Shown here: positions 1 through 9,124 of the stretch, piece by piece
Layout of the letters: each line of letters starts with the position of its first letter
Numbering within the stretch: position 1 is the stretch's first letter
Origin: Plebeiibacterium marinum
GTDB lineage: Bacteria; Bacteroidota; Bacteroidia; Bacteroidales; Marinilabiliaceae
Reading direction: 5' to 3'
DNA length: 64,000 nucleotides
NCBI RefSeq assembly: GCF_026013615.1
Contig: NZ_JAPDPI010000017.1
Span: forward strand, 46,482 to 110,481
Program-made: the position numbers and the translations under genes
Notes under the pieces: model-generated
What the model was told of the DNA's origin: nothing
The model's input: only the letters and a program-made list of their open reading frames with translations
Databases searched by the model: none

Positions 1-1
1 G

Positions 2-1471
2 TTTTACAACACGATAGACAACAAAATAAAAACATCATTAAATTTTGATTACAACCGGGATCTGAATAAATCGATTCTTTTTGTCAATGTAATAATGGGA
101 AAAACAACCAATCCCATTGGAGTTGCCGGTGTTGGCATAGATCCATCAATGATAATTACTGATTTTAACCAACACAAACCATCACCAAACTCAAGACTAT
201 GGCTCGTTGAAGGAAACGGGAATGTGATCATGAGCCAGAATGTAAAAGAAATCAACTTCCCGATATCGCGCCAGTTTAACCCGGAGGTTGTGGATATGAT
301 TTTGTCGGACAATAAAGAAAATGCCATTTCAAATATAAAACATAACAAAACAAAGGTTGAACTTGCCTATATGCCTTTATATAATGGCAGGTACAAACTT
401 ATTATGACAGTCCCCAGAGTTGAGCTTTTCCCCATATTTTCTGCTGTTGAAAAGCAGACTGCTATTTTTAGTGTTTTGTTTTTACTAATAACCCTGGTAA
501 TTGTAAATTTTTTGTCGCGAGGTATAACCACCCCTTTGTTACGCTTAAAAAAACTATCGGACAGTATTGCTAAAGGAAATCTTGAAACTTCAACCGATAA
601 TTTTTTATTGTCAAGAGAAGATGAAATCGGAAGTCTGGCCAGAGCTTTTGAGAACATGAAAATGCAGATTTCGAATTATATCCATGAAATTAACACTACA
701 AATGACAATTTAAAAACAGATAAAGAAAAACTTAGAAAAACCAATCAAAGGCTAAATCAGGCATTAATCAAAGCCTCAGAAAGCGAAAAACTAACCCAGG
801 CATTTTTAGCAAACATCAGTCATGAAATCAGGACGCCCATGAATAGTATTATGGGATTTTCACAGATTCTGGAAGCCTGCGAATCAGATCCTAAAGAATT
901 CAAGGAATACACTGATTTGATTTTAAAAGGAAGCGAACAATTATTATCTATTTTGGATAGTATTATCAATTTATCAAAAATTGAATCAGGGGTGATGAAA
1001 CCCAAGTGGGATAAAATAAACCTGGCAAAGGTTATTAAGGAAACCTATGATATATATACCATTGCAGCCGAAAGGGAAAACCTAAAAATGATACTTGATA
1101 TACCGGATGAAAACAATTCCGTTCATATCGTATCTGATTATGCTTTAATTCAGCAAGTACTCAACAACCTTATTTCTAATTCATTAAAATACACCAAAGA
1201 GGGCTATATAAAAATTGGGTATACCATACAACCAAAAATGGTAGTGGTATATGTTGAGGATAGTGGAATTGGCATCTCAAACAAAGATCAAAAGTATATT
1301 TTTGAACCGTTTAGACAAGTTACTTCAAACCATTCGGTAAAAACAACCGGTGCCGGATTGGGGCTGGCCATTGTAAACAAGATTTCGAATATTTTACACG
1401 GTAAAATCAGCGTTGAAAGCACAAAAGGTAAAGGAAGTATATTTTACTTTAAGCTCCCAAACACAATTTAA
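2..1471 (+). CDS. Sensor histidine kinase with extracytoplasmic sensor and HAMP domain (5' end outside window)
   Basis: Membrane histidine kinase that autophosphorylates on histidine in response to an external signal. The frame is open from base 2 (…FYNTIDNK…) through the first ATG at 95, so the N-terminus lies before the window. The visible part starts inside a dCache-like sensor (VNVIMG, PIGVAGVGIDPS), then one membrane helix (about bases 450-520), a HAMP segment (TPLLRLKKLSDSIAKGN) and a coiled coil. The kinase core follows: H-box SHEIRTPMNSIMGF, N-box NNLISNSLKYT, G1 DSGIGIS, F-box FEPFRQ and G2 GAGLGLAIV. No receiver domain follows, and no response regulator gene is adjacent, so the partner is unknown. 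The ligand cannot be told from sequence. Confidence 0.9.
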   Translation, partial: FYNTIDNKIKTSLNFDYNRDLNKSILFVNVIMGKTTNPIGVAGVGIDPSMIITDFNQHKPSPNSRLWLVEGNGNVIMSQNVKEINFPISRQFNPEVVDMILSDNKENAISNIKHNKTKVELAYMPLYNGRYKLIMTVPRVELFPIFSAVEKQTAIFSVLFLLITLVIVNFLSRGITTPLLRLKKLSDSIAKGNLETSTDNFLLSREDEIGSLARAFENMKMQISNYIHEINTTNDNLKTDKEKLRKTNQRLNQALIKASESEKLTQAFLANISHEIRTPMNSIMGFSQILEACESDPKEFKEYTDLILKGSEQLLSILDSIINLSKIESGVMKPKWDKINLAKVIKETYDIYTIAAERENLKMILDIPDENNSVHIVSDYALIQQVLNNLISNSLKYTKEGYIKIGYTIQPKMVVVYVEDSGIGISNKDQKYIFEPFRQVTSNHSVKTTGAGLGLAIVNKISNILHGKISVESTKGKGSIFYFKLPNTI

Positions 1472-1480
1472 AACTACTGA

Positions 1481-2440
1481 TTACTCAAGAAATTTAGCCA
1501 ACATATTATTGCACTGAATATCGGGCACATCATAAAACAACACGCCATAATTATTCATAAAAGTAGATTCTTTACTGTTCAGGTCCAGTTTATTACCATA
1601 AATATCAGAAACAGGGACACCCAGTTCTGTAAAAATACAGGCTGTAGCGGCAAAATCCCAAATACTACCGCCGCCTTTTTCTTTTTTGGGTAATTTAAAA
1701 TAACATGCAGGTCTGTTTTCCAATACCCAAATGGCATTCATAACTGCGCCCCCCTGCTTTATCATTTTAAAAGTTGAATAGCCGGAATCCATTGCCACGT
1801 CATTAACACACATGGTAATGTCCTTAAACTTCGGATGTTTTGTAAAACTCCTGTCATTAATAAGGGTAAAATATTTATCCCCCGGTCTTTTATCATCAGT
1901 CCAGGAATTTCCATTTTTAAAAGCTCCTCCTCCTAAAAAAGCATGATACACATCCATTGTTACCGGATTGCAAACTACGCCTATTACCGGTGTACCATCT
2001 TTTGCGACCAATGCTATCGACACTGAATATCCCTGATATCCCTGGGTATACGGCAATGTTCCATCCAAAGGATCGATACACCAAAAACAATCCTTTTCAA
2101 AACGACTGTTATCATCAACAATTTCTTCGGCTAAAATACCCAGGTCATACTCCCGGATGGTAGGATTAAGAATATTAAGGATTATTTCCTGACTTTTGAT
2201 ATCAACTTCGGTTACCACCTGCGAAGCTACAGACGTACCCCCCTGTGGTGTTAAACACCCCACTTCGTTTTTCTTTATATCAACAGTTACGTTTTCTATA
2301 TCATATGATGAAATAAAAGTAGCGGCTTCTTTGGCAGCCTCTATCGCTTTTTGGCTTAATAACTGTAATACTTGTGTGCTTAACATTTCTGTGAGGTTTA
2401 AAACTGGCGCTGAAGATAAAAATATCTTCTTGAAGCGCAT
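1481..2440 (-). CDS. Inositol monophosphatase / CysQ-like phosphatase family protein
   Basis: Mg-dependent phosphatase of the inositol monophosphatase superfamily, which acts on small phosphorylated sugars, inositols or 3'-phosphonucleotides. The metal-binding motif CIDPLDGT is clear, an upstream acidic motif (AEEIVDD) fits the first metal site, and a later IWDFAATACIFTELG matches the WDxAA signature. Length (about 320) is slightly above the usual 260-280. The first ~18 residues look unlike the family, so the ATG at 2386 (MLSTQVLQLL) is an alternative start; the ATG at 2440 lies 8 bases after the stop of the upstream kinase-like gene. The two genes form a likely operon, and the substrate may be the product or precursor of that kinase. 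Exact substrate unknown. Confidence 0.8.
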   Translation of the reverse strand: MRFKKIFLSSAPVLNLTEMLSTQVLQLLSQKAIEAAKEAATFISSYDIENVTVDIKKNEVGCLTPQGGTSVASQVVTEVDIKSQEIILNILNPTIREYDLGILAEEIVDDNSRFEKDCFWCIDPLDGTLPYTQGYQGYSVSIALVAKDGTPVIGVVCNPVTMDVYHAFLGGGAFKNGNSWTDDKRPGDKYFTLINDRSFTKHPKFKDITMCVNDVAMDSGYSTFKMIKQGGAVMNAIWVLENRPACYFKLPKKEKGGGSIWDFAATACIFTELGVPVSDIYGNKLDLNSKESTFMNNYGVLFYDVPDIQCNNMLAKFLE

Positions 2441-2448
2441 CACTATTT

Positions 2449-3426
2449 TTACTTTTTTAATTGTTGAATAATCTCCCGGGATACCTTTTCACTATAATCA
2501 TTTATTTTCCAATGTCCCGGGCTCCATCCTTTTAAAAACCTGTGAAAATCAGTCCATGCATAATAATACAAAGCTCTCCACTCATTTTCAAGTCCTTCAA
2601 AATCAACGTGCTTATTCATACGTGACAAAGCCGCAGAAAGTTCTAAAAAATAGCAATTTAATATTTCCGATTCCAGTCGTTCACAATCTTCTTCATACAA
2701 ACAACTCCCTACAAAGTAGGCCACATCCTTCATTCCACAACCTCCTCCAACATATTGAAAGTCGACTGCAGCAACTTTTTCACCATCATTTGAAAAGCAA
2801 AAATTGGCAAGTTTGGCATCGCCATGTACAAAGGTCTGGTATTTTGCATTGTTTAAAACACAATCAATTGCAGAAGCTGAGTTTTTCAGCTCCACATCCT
2901 CAATAACTTTTAATTCATCAGGCCGGGTATCCAAATGCCAGTATGTTCCAACCGGCCAAAGTCCCTGGGGGTTTACATTTAAAAATGTAGCATGAAAATT
3001 CGCCAGCCATTTGAGGCAGGTTTCGATATGTTTCCATTCAACAGAAGATAACCTTCTGCCAAAACCACTTGCATCCAAGTCCTCCATCACCATAAAGACC
3101 TCACTCCCGCGTTGCTCTACAGCAAGACATTCAGGCACCTTACAATATTCATCGCACATGGTTGCATATTTTTTATACCAATATGTTTCAACCTCATAGG
3201 AACGCACTTTTCTTTGATGCGAGAAATCGGTATTCCATCCCCGGGGGTGCTTATTGTTATTGGGCATCTTTACATGCTTTGCAACAACACTTTTTAGCTC
3301 ACTCCCTTTCAAATCAATCCTTACAATGCTTCCATATCCACTCCATAAACTCTGGATTTCTTCATGGACAGACATTTCCTTAGCCCCTGTTGATTGTAAT
3401 GTAATTTCTTTAAAATGATTGTTCAT
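2449..3426 (-). CDS. Aminoglycoside/ecdysteroid-kinase-like phosphotransferase
   Basis: Protein-kinase-like fold small-molecule phosphotransferase (APH/choline-kinase/EcKinase group). The catalytic loop [12 protein letters not shown] (HGDxxxxN) and the metal-binding [11 protein letters not shown] (DFQ in place of DFG/DWE) are both present, and [12 protein letters not shown] fits the hinge. The length of 325 residues is typical. It is the first gene of a two-gene unit with the phosphatase downstream on the same strand, separated by only a few bases. An ATP-dependent kinase paired with a phosphatase suggests phosphorylation and dephosphorylation of one metabolite, but that is inference; the substrate cannot be read from the sequence. 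No resistance role is implied. Confidence 0.75.
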   Translation of the reverse strand: MNNHFKEITLQSTGAKEMSVHEEIQSLWSGYGSIVRIDLKGSELKSVVAKHVKMPNNNKHPRGWNTDFSHQRKVRSYEVETYWYKKYATMCDEYCKVPECLAVEQRGSEVFMVMEDLDASGFGRRLSSVEWKHIETCLKWLANFHATFLNVNPQGLWPVGTYWHLDTRPDELKVIEDVELKNSASAIDCVLNNAKYQTFVHGDAKLANFCFSNDGEKVAAVDFQYVGGGCGMKDVAYFVGSCLYEEDCERLESEILNCYFLELSAALSRMNKHVDFEGLENEWRALYYYAWTDFHRFLKGWSPGHWKINDYSEKVSREIIQQLKK

Positions 3427-3694
3427 TTTATTTATTAATAAGATATACTATACCAATTTTCAAGCTTGCAAATATAGCAAATGATGAAAAAATCATTGCT
3501 TTTTAGTAAAAATTCCCGTCCATAGAATTGGACAATGAAATATTTACTCCCTATTGAGAGGTTAAGTCGATTGATATTAAACAAGCCCATTGTACACCTA
3601 TAATAAATAAAATACTAACAACGATTTTTTTATATACATACCACTCCTTCTGCACAACTTATTTTATCTTTGGTAATCTTAAAAATAACACAAC

Positions 3695-4474
3695 ATGATT
3701 AGAAATATTATTTTAATTGGAGCAGGTAACCTGGCTTCACAACTAGGCTACACCCTATCCAAAAAGGGATTTAATATCAGACAGGTATATAGTTATACAC
3801 TGGCTAATGCAGAATTATTGGCTGATAAAGTAAACGCATATGCTACCGATAACCTGAATGAGATACAAAAAGATGCCGACTTATATATTATCTCTGTAAA
3901 AGATGGAGCTTTATTACAAGTTATTAATCAGTTGCCCATAGTTAAAGGAATTGTGGTTCATACCGCAGGCAGTGTAAATATTGATGCTCTGTTGAAGTTT
4001 GAGAATAATGGAATTTTGTACCCTTTTCAAACTTTTAGTAAAGACCGGGATGTGGAGTTTGACTCAATACCCATTCTTATAGAATCGGACAAACCTGAAA
4101 TAGAAGATAAACTAACGAAATTTGCCAAATGCTTTTCCAAAACTGTATCAAGTTGCAACTCAAATCAAAGAAAGAACATCCACCTGGCTGCTGTTTTTGC
4201 ATGTAACTTTTCGAACCACATGTATGCCATTGCAGAAGAGTTGCTAAGTAAAAACAATATTAGTTTTGATGTTATTAAACCTTTAATAATAGAAACTGCA
4301 TTAAAAACAGAATCGTTGAGCCCTGCTAAAGCTCAAACCGGGCCGGCTATCAGAGGGGATAAAGCTATTATGGATTCGCACCTTGAAATGCTATCCGATG
4401 ACCATGAACTTCATGCTTTATATAAAAATCTAAGCAACAGAATTATTAAAATGGGCAACCAACCCAACGAATAA
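3695..4474 (+). CDS. Rossmann-like and DUF2520 domain protein
   Basis: NAD(P)-binding protein of the DUF2520 family, related to F420/NADP oxidoreductases and pyrroline-5-carboxylate reductases. The N-terminus IILIGAGNLASQLGYTL is a GxGxxA/G dinucleotide fold, and the second half (residues ~130-259) is the all-helical DUF2520 domain (KNIHLAAVFACNFSNHMYAI, LSPAKAQTGPAIRGD). At 259 residues it has the usual length. A TATCTTTG -7 box at 3665-3672 lies upstream, though I see no good TTG -33 element. It is a single gene closed by a strong hairpin. In other Bacteroidota this family often sits near maf and kdsC genes, as here. Reaction unknown. Confidence 0.85.
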   Translation: MIRNIILIGAGNLASQLGYTLSKKGFNIRQVYSYTLANAELLADKVNAYATDNLNEIQKDADLYIISVKDGALLQVINQLPIVKGIVVHTAGSVNIDALLKFENNGILYPFQTFSKDRDVEFDSIPILIESDKPEIEDKLTKFAKCFSKTVSSCNSNQRKNIHLAAVFACNFSNHMYAIAEELLSKNNISFDVIKPLIIETALKTESLSPAKAQTGPAIRGDKAIMDSHLEMLSDDHELHALYKNLSNRIIKMGNQPNE

Positions 4475-4475
4475 T

Positions 4476-4538
4476 AAAAAGTGCGTGTCAAAAAAAACAG
4501 ATCATTTACATACCTGCTTGTTTGACACGCACTTTTTT
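4476..4538. terminator. Long intrinsic terminator, works in both directions
   Basis: A perfect 17-bp inverted repeat (4476-4492 with 4521-4537; core GTGCGTGTCAAA) closes a 28-nt loop and is followed by a T run on both strands. It lies between the converging DUF2520 and DPP11-like genes. Confidence 0.85.
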
Positions 4539-4614
4539 CTCTTTCAAAAAGTTGAAACCGGACAATAAAACCATACACCCCCATTTGCCCTGCCGGTTGA
4601 GGGAGATGATACGA

Positions 4615-6771
4615 TCACATTACAATATCCATCTCTTCGAGTAAATATCCTGCTCCGGCAAACTTGTCAATTAAAAATAGAACATACCTGATATCCAAGG
4701 TAATATTGCGGCATTGAACCGGATTAAACATCAGGTCGCTCATTACACCTTCCCAGGCTCTGTCAAAGTTTATCCCAATCAGTTCACCGTTGGCATTGAT
4801 TACAGGACTACCAGAGTTTCCACCCGTTGTATGGTTTGTGGCAATAAAACAAACCGGAACAGTTCCATCCACTTCATATTTTCCATAATCTTTATTTTTA
4901 TGCAATTCCTTTAAACGTTCAGGAACCCTATAGTCATAAATATCCGGATTATCTTTTTCAATGATACCCTCGAGTGTTGTTGTGTTTTTATACAGCACCC
5001 CATCCCTGGGTTCATATGCCCTTACTTTGCCATACGAAACCCTTAATGTCAGATTGGCATCCGGATAAAAAACTTTATCATCCTGATATTCCATTTGAGC
5101 TGCCATATACCTTTTGTTCAATCCTTCTATCTTTGAATTCAATTCACCATAAACTACAGCAACCTTGTTTCGGTATAAATTATAAAAGCTGGAATACAAC
5201 ACATAAGCAGGGTCTCGCTGGACTTTATTAATGCTTTTAGCTGAAAATTTATCAATAAAAGAAAATACTAATTCAGGTTCGGCAAAAACCGATTTGGCAA
5301 AAAGCTTATCAACATACTTTTCTATATTGTTTTTATGCTTCTTCTGAATTTCATTATAGATATCAGGCAAAAATTCAGGTTTCATCCTTTGTTGGTATAT
5401 AGAAAGCAACATGGCCGTCATCTCCTTATCCAGTGGTTTATGATAGTCCTTAAAAAGCTTTTCGAACGAGCTACGGGCCTCTGCCTTATAAAGATTAACC
5501 ATAACAGAATCCGGCTTTGGCTTTTTAAACTCCCTTACCAACTTATCCAGGTATGAAGAAGCACGAACCATTTCAGCACCATTGCGAAAAATTACTTCGT
5601 TTATGTAATAATAAACCAATCTATAATCGCCATAATCCTCATACAACCTATCATATTCATCAAAGATATCTTCATACTTGTTAGTGGATGCTGCCCAGGA
5701 TTTAAATCCAGCTTCAAAATCTTTCTTTTTATTAATGGCATCCAACTTTTCCAATCCCCTGATTTCACCTATCCATCTTTTCCATGAGTTTGATATACTG
5801 GCATCTTTTGCCGCATATTTAATCCGTATCGCCGGATCACTCTTATAGGAATCAATTATTTCAAGTTTCCTGGTTCTTACATCAATCAATTCAGGATTAA
5901 TTTTTTGGGTGATCATGGTTAAATGGTTCGACGGGGCGTATTGTTCTGTTGACCCGGGGTATCCAAAAACCATTGTAAAATCATCTTCCTGAACCCCTTT
6001 CATGGAAATTGCGAAGTGTTTTCCAGGCTTATAAGGTACGTTATCTGCAGCATACTCAGCCGGCTGGTTATCTTTGTTGGCATAGATCCTAAACAATGAA
6101 AAGTCGCCTGTATGACGGGGCCACATCCAGTTATCGGTATCCCCGCCAAATTTCCCAATGGCCGAAGGAGGCGCCCCTACCAACCTTATGTCTTTGTATA
6201 CCTCGTTTATAAACAGAAAATACTGGTTACTATGGAAAAACGGTTTAAGTTCAGCTTTGTAATGGGTATCCTTAATGGCTTCTTTCTTAATGCTTGAAAT
6301 ATTTTTCTCTATGATTTTGTCCTTCTCCTCCTCACTCAAATCATCCGAAATCCCTTCCATCACTTCATTAGTAACATCCTTCATGCTCTTTAAAAAAGTA
6401 ACGCTCAGGTTGTCGTTGGGCAACTCCTCATCCCTGCTTTTTGCCCAAAAACCATCAGTTAAATAATCATGCTCAACGGAACTATGCGACTGGATTGCCC
6501 TGTATCCGCAATGATGGTTTGTTATTAATAAACCCTGATCCGAAATCAATTCTCCGGTACACCCGCTTCCAAATAGCACAACAGCATCTTTCATACAGGC
6601 TTTGTTAACGCTGTATATATCTTCGGCTGTTAGTTTAAAGCCCATTTGCTGCATTTCTTCTATATTATACTTTTCTAAAAGTATCGGAATCCACATTCCT
6701 TCCTTTGCTTTAACCCCCAAAGTGGAATAAACCACAATAAAGAGTACCGCTATCCATCGCTTCATAATCAT
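4615..6771 (-). CDS. Secreted S46 dipeptidyl-peptidase, DPP11-like (acidic P1)
   Basis: Serine exopeptidase of family S46 that removes dipeptides from peptide N-termini in the periplasm. A signal peptide (KRWIAVLFIVVYSTLGVKA) precedes the mature chain; the length of 718 fits DPP7/DPP11. Trypsin-like halves flank a helical domain: the TNHHCG histidine region near residue 86, the aspartate-containing GGDTDNWMWPRHTGDFSLFR near 210-225, and the nucleophile in TTGGNSGSPV at Ser653. The residue 18 positions after that serine (in INFDRAW) is arginine. In characterised enzymes Arg here (P. gingivalis R673) marks DPP11, specific for Asp/Glu at P1, while Gly marks DPP7. Such enzymes feed amino-acid fermentation in Bacteroidota. 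Single gene. Confidence 0.92.
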   Translation of the reverse strand: MIMKRWIAVLFIVVYSTLGVKAKEGMWIPILLEKYNIEEMQQMGFKLTAEDIYSVNKACMKDAVVLFGSGCTGELISDQGLLITNHHCGYRAIQSHSSVEHDYLTDGFWAKSRDEELPNDNLSVTFLKSMKDVTNEVMEGISDDLSEEEKDKIIEKNISSIKKEAIKDTHYKAELKPFFHSNQYFLFINEVYKDIRLVGAPPSAIGKFGGDTDNWMWPRHTGDFSLFRIYANKDNQPAEYAADNVPYKPGKHFAISMKGVQEDDFTMVFGYPGSTEQYAPSNHLTMITQKINPELIDVRTRKLEIIDSYKSDPAIRIKYAAKDASISNSWKRWIGEIRGLEKLDAINKKKDFEAGFKSWAASTNKYEDIFDEYDRLYEDYGDYRLVYYYINEVIFRNGAEMVRASSYLDKLVREFKKPKPDSVMVNLYKAEARSSFEKLFKDYHKPLDKEMTAMLLSIYQQRMKPEFLPDIYNEIQKKHKNNIEKYVDKLFAKSVFAEPELVFSFIDKFSAKSINKVQRDPAYVLYSSFYNLYRNKVAVVYGELNSKIEGLNKRYMAAQMEYQDDKVFYPDANLTLRVSYGKVRAYEPRDGVLYKNTTTLEGIIEKDNPDIYDYRVPERLKELHKNKDYGKYEVDGTVPVCFIATNHTTGGNSGSPVINANGELIGINFDRAWEGVMSDLMFNPVQCRNITLDIRYVLFLIDKFAGAGYLLEEMDIVM

Positions 6772-6842
6772 CTATTAATTTCTAAATAATGTTTTTGTTT
6801 TTGAGCTACTTTCAATTTGAAAGTTTAATTCTTAGTTAGTCT

Positions 6843-6880
6843 CTGCAAGAAAACCCCTGTTTTATAGTGACTCCAATCAG
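6843..6880. repeat. Short copy of TGCAAGAAAACTC dispersed repeat
   Basis: Contains CTGCAAGAAAACCCCTGTTT and GACTCCAATCAGC, resembling the start of longer copies at 13381-13500 and 63910-64000. It lies just upstream of the DPP11-like gene and downstream of maf. Confidence 0.5.
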
Positions 6881-6881
6881 C

Positions 6882-7469
6882 TTAAAACTTCATCAACTCA
6901 GTATAAAGTTTTTGAACCGGCAAGCCCACTACATTAAAATAGGATCCTTCAATCGTTTCAATGCCTGTCATTCCAATCCATTCCTGTATACCATAGGCGC
7001 CTGCCTTATCAAAAGGTTTATAATGGTCTACATAATACTCAATCTCTTGATTTGACATTTGTTTAAAATACACCTTAGTATCAACAGCGAAGGTTACTTT
7101 TTTGTTTTTGCTCATCAGGGTAACTCCTGTAATAACCGAATGTTTATTTCCTGAGAGTTTTTGAAGCATTTTGATGGCATCTTGCCTGTCTGCAGGTTTT
7201 CCGAGAACCTCATCTCCTAAACAAACAATAGTGTCAGCCGTAATAATCAGTTTATTACTTTCAGTCACTTCATCCTGATACACCGATGATTTTAACTCTG
7301 ACAGGTATTTTGCCACTTCTTGATGAGATAGTCCCCGGGGAAATATTTCCTCAACGCCAGACTTTGTTCCAATGGTAAAATCAACACCTACTTCCTTTAA
7401 TAATTGTGCTCTGCGGGGAGATTTTGAAGCGAGCACGACTTCAAAATCCTTTAAATGTTCTGAAATCAT
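6882..7469 (-). CDS. maf: Maf-family nucleoside triphosphate pyrophosphatase
   Basis: House-cleaning pyrophosphatase (dTTP/UTP type by family) that hydrolyses NTPs to NMP plus PPi and limits incorporation of modified nucleotides; some Maf proteins also affect septation. The signature LASKSPRRAQLL is at residues ~13-24, TADTIVCLGDEVLGKPAD carries the catalytic aspartate near residue 75, and FDKAGAYGIQ is the third conserved motif. The length of 195 residues is normal. It is the last gene of a tightly spaced run, ubiA-like then maf, with 8 bases between them; kdsC lies just upstream, so the three may share a transcript. Confidence 0.95.
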   Translation of the reverse strand: MISEHLKDFEVVLASKSPRRAQLLKEVGVDFTIGTKSGVEEIFPRGLSHQEVAKYLSELKSSVYQDEVTESNKLIITADTIVCLGDEVLGKPADRQDAIKMLQKLSGNKHSVITGVTLMSKNKKVTFAVDTKVYFKQMSNQEIEYYVDHYKPFDKAGAYGIQEWIGMTGIETIEGSYFNVVGLPVQKLYTELMKF

Positions 7470-7477
7470 TATTTAAA

Positions 7478-8425
7478 CTACTGTAATAATTTACTGATAA
7501 CAATAATATATAATATACCCATTAGCATAATAAGCTTGAGCATCAGGCTTATTTTATGATAGGCTTTGGGGGTGTTTGCCTTAAAAAGCATCAGGAGTGA
7601 TACTATAAACGGAACTGTTATCAGTGCTATTAAATAATATAATGTTATTGTATTTGAATTAAGAAAATCTATATAAAAATATAAGATCCATATAGATATT
7701 AAAGTAAATGAGCTTATGAGCACAACGAGTATTTTGCTATACTTTACACCAATAACCACAGGCAAGGTAGAGCAACCTTCTTCTTTGTCGCCATGCATAT
7801 CTTCCAGATCTTTTACAATTTCACGTATAAGGGTGGTTATAAACGAAAAGAAGGCAAAGCCCAATGTCCAATACCAGGCCATTGAACAAGCCTGGCTGTT
7901 AATGATTTCCTGGCCGTGAACCCTTTCCAGAGCGCCAAACTCCAACGATACGACCAGAATTCCGACCAAAGCTGTGAGTGCCGACACCACCAGGTTGCCG
8001 ATAAACCCCTGCTTTTTAAATGTTGTAGAATAATACCATAAAAATACCGGGATAAACAAAAACATCAGTGCCCAGGATTCCTTTCTGGTTACATATGACA
8101 GAAACAAGCCTATAAATACGCCGATAAAGGTAAGCAGAACATGAAAAAACATGGCATCGCGTCGGCCAAATTCATTATCTATCACCACTCTTTCCGGTCG
8201 GTTAAGCCGATCAATCTTTACATCAAAATAATCGTTAATAACATAGCCCGAAGCAGCTAAAAGCATTGATGCCAACACCAATAAACCAAAGCGAAAATGA
8301 GACAATACCGGTTCGTAACCAAAGTTATTTAATACGGGAATAATCAATCCATAACGAATTAAGCATTGAAACAGAGCTATAATTATTAAGTTTTTGAATC
8401 GTACTAGTTGAAATAGTGCTATCAT
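7478..8425 (-). CDS. UbiA-family prenyltransferase (geranylgeranylglycerol-phosphate geranylgeranyltransferase-like)
   Basis: Integral membrane prenyltransferase with about eight or nine helices. The two aspartate-rich prenyl-diphosphate/Mg sites are clear: NDYFDVKIDRLNRPER (residues ~65-80) and DLEDMHGDKEEG (~210-221). The family transfers a polyprenyl group to an aromatic or glycerol-phosphate acceptor in the membrane. In Bacteroidota this form is usually annotated as a DGGGP-synthase-like enzyme and sits next to maf and kdsC, as it does here. The acceptor cannot be settled from sequence; menaquinone (MenA) and heme O (CtaB) enzymes have different surrounding motifs. Likely co-transcribed with maf, 8 bases downstream. 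Confidence 0.85.
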   Translation of the reverse strand: MIALFQLVRFKNLIIIALFQCLIRYGLIIPVLNNFGYEPVLSHFRFGLLVLASMLLAASGYVINDYFDVKIDRLNRPERVVIDNEFGRRDAMFFHVLLTFIGVFIGLFLSYVTRKESWALMFLFIPVFLWYYSTTFKKQGFIGNLVVSALTALVGILVVSLEFGALERVHGQEIINSQACSMAWYWTLGFAFFSFITTLIREIVKDLEDMHGDKEEGCSTLPVVIGVKYSKILVVLISSFTLISIWILYFYIDFLNSNTITLYYLIALITVPFIVSLLMLFKANTPKAYHKISLMLKLIMLMGILYIIVISKLLQ

Positions 8426-8487
8426 GCCATAATTGTTAATTGATCATTGATCATTGTTAATTGGTCATTGTTAGTTGCTCCCTGCCT

Positions 8488-9003
8488 CTACCAGGTGTGG
8501 TCTGTTCCCCATTGGTTGTGAACACGCAATACCTGCTCCAATACATCACGGACACAACCTTCACCTCCGTTTTTATGACTGATATATTTGCAAAGGCTCT
8601 TGATCTCTTCCACTGCATCAGCCGGACAAACAGGAACACCCACTACTTTCATTACCGGGTGATCAGGCAAGTCATCTCCCATATACATGATATTCTCAGG
8701 CTTTAAATCTCTCTTTTTTATCCATTCATTAAACTGAACCATTTTATCGGAAGCTCCCATATAAACATCCTGTACCCCAAGGTTTAAATACCTTTTGCGC
8801 ACAGCTTCGGTATTTCCACCTGTAATTATAGCAACCGGGTACCCTAACTTTACTGCCAGCTGCATGGCAAATCCATCTTTAATATTTGCAGTACGCATGG
8901 GTTCTCCGTTGGGATGGATCGGGATTATTTGTGCCGATAAAACTCCATCTACATCAAAGGCAAAAGCCTTCACATTTTTTAAATCTTCTTTAAAATTACT
9001 CAT
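8488..9003 (-). CDS. kdsC: KdsC-like HAD phosphatase (KDO-8-phosphate phosphatase)
   Basis: Cytoplasmic C0-type HAD phosphatase that dephosphorylates 3-deoxy-D-manno-octulosonate 8-phosphate for lipid A/KDO synthesis. Motif I FDVDGVLSAQ is at residues ~16-25, motif II IITGG (Thr/Ser) near 59-63, a Lys in SDKMVQF, and motif IV MGDDLPDHPVM near 108-118. The length of 171 is typical of capless tetrameric KdsC. Two other ATG-less frames overlap and are not coding. It is separated from the prenyltransferase gene by a short stretch of ATTG-type degenerate repeat, and may still share its transcript. Confidence 0.9.
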   Translation of the reverse strand: MSNFKEDLKNVKAFAFDVDGVLSAQIIPIHPNGEPMRTANIKDGFAMQLAVKLGYPVAIITGGNTEAVRKRYLNLGVQDVYMGASDKMVQFNEWIKKRDLKPENIMYMGDDLPDHPVMKVVGVPVCPADAVEEIKSLCKYISHKNGGEGCVRDVLEQVLRVHNQWGTDHTW

Positions 9004-9124
9004 GTATATTGATTGTATAATGCTACAGCTGCGAATTTACGAAAATTTAGTTAATAGGGGGGGGGTAGCTTTTAGCGGATAGCTATTGGCTATAAGCTTT
9101 TGGCCCTTTGCTATCAGCTATTGG

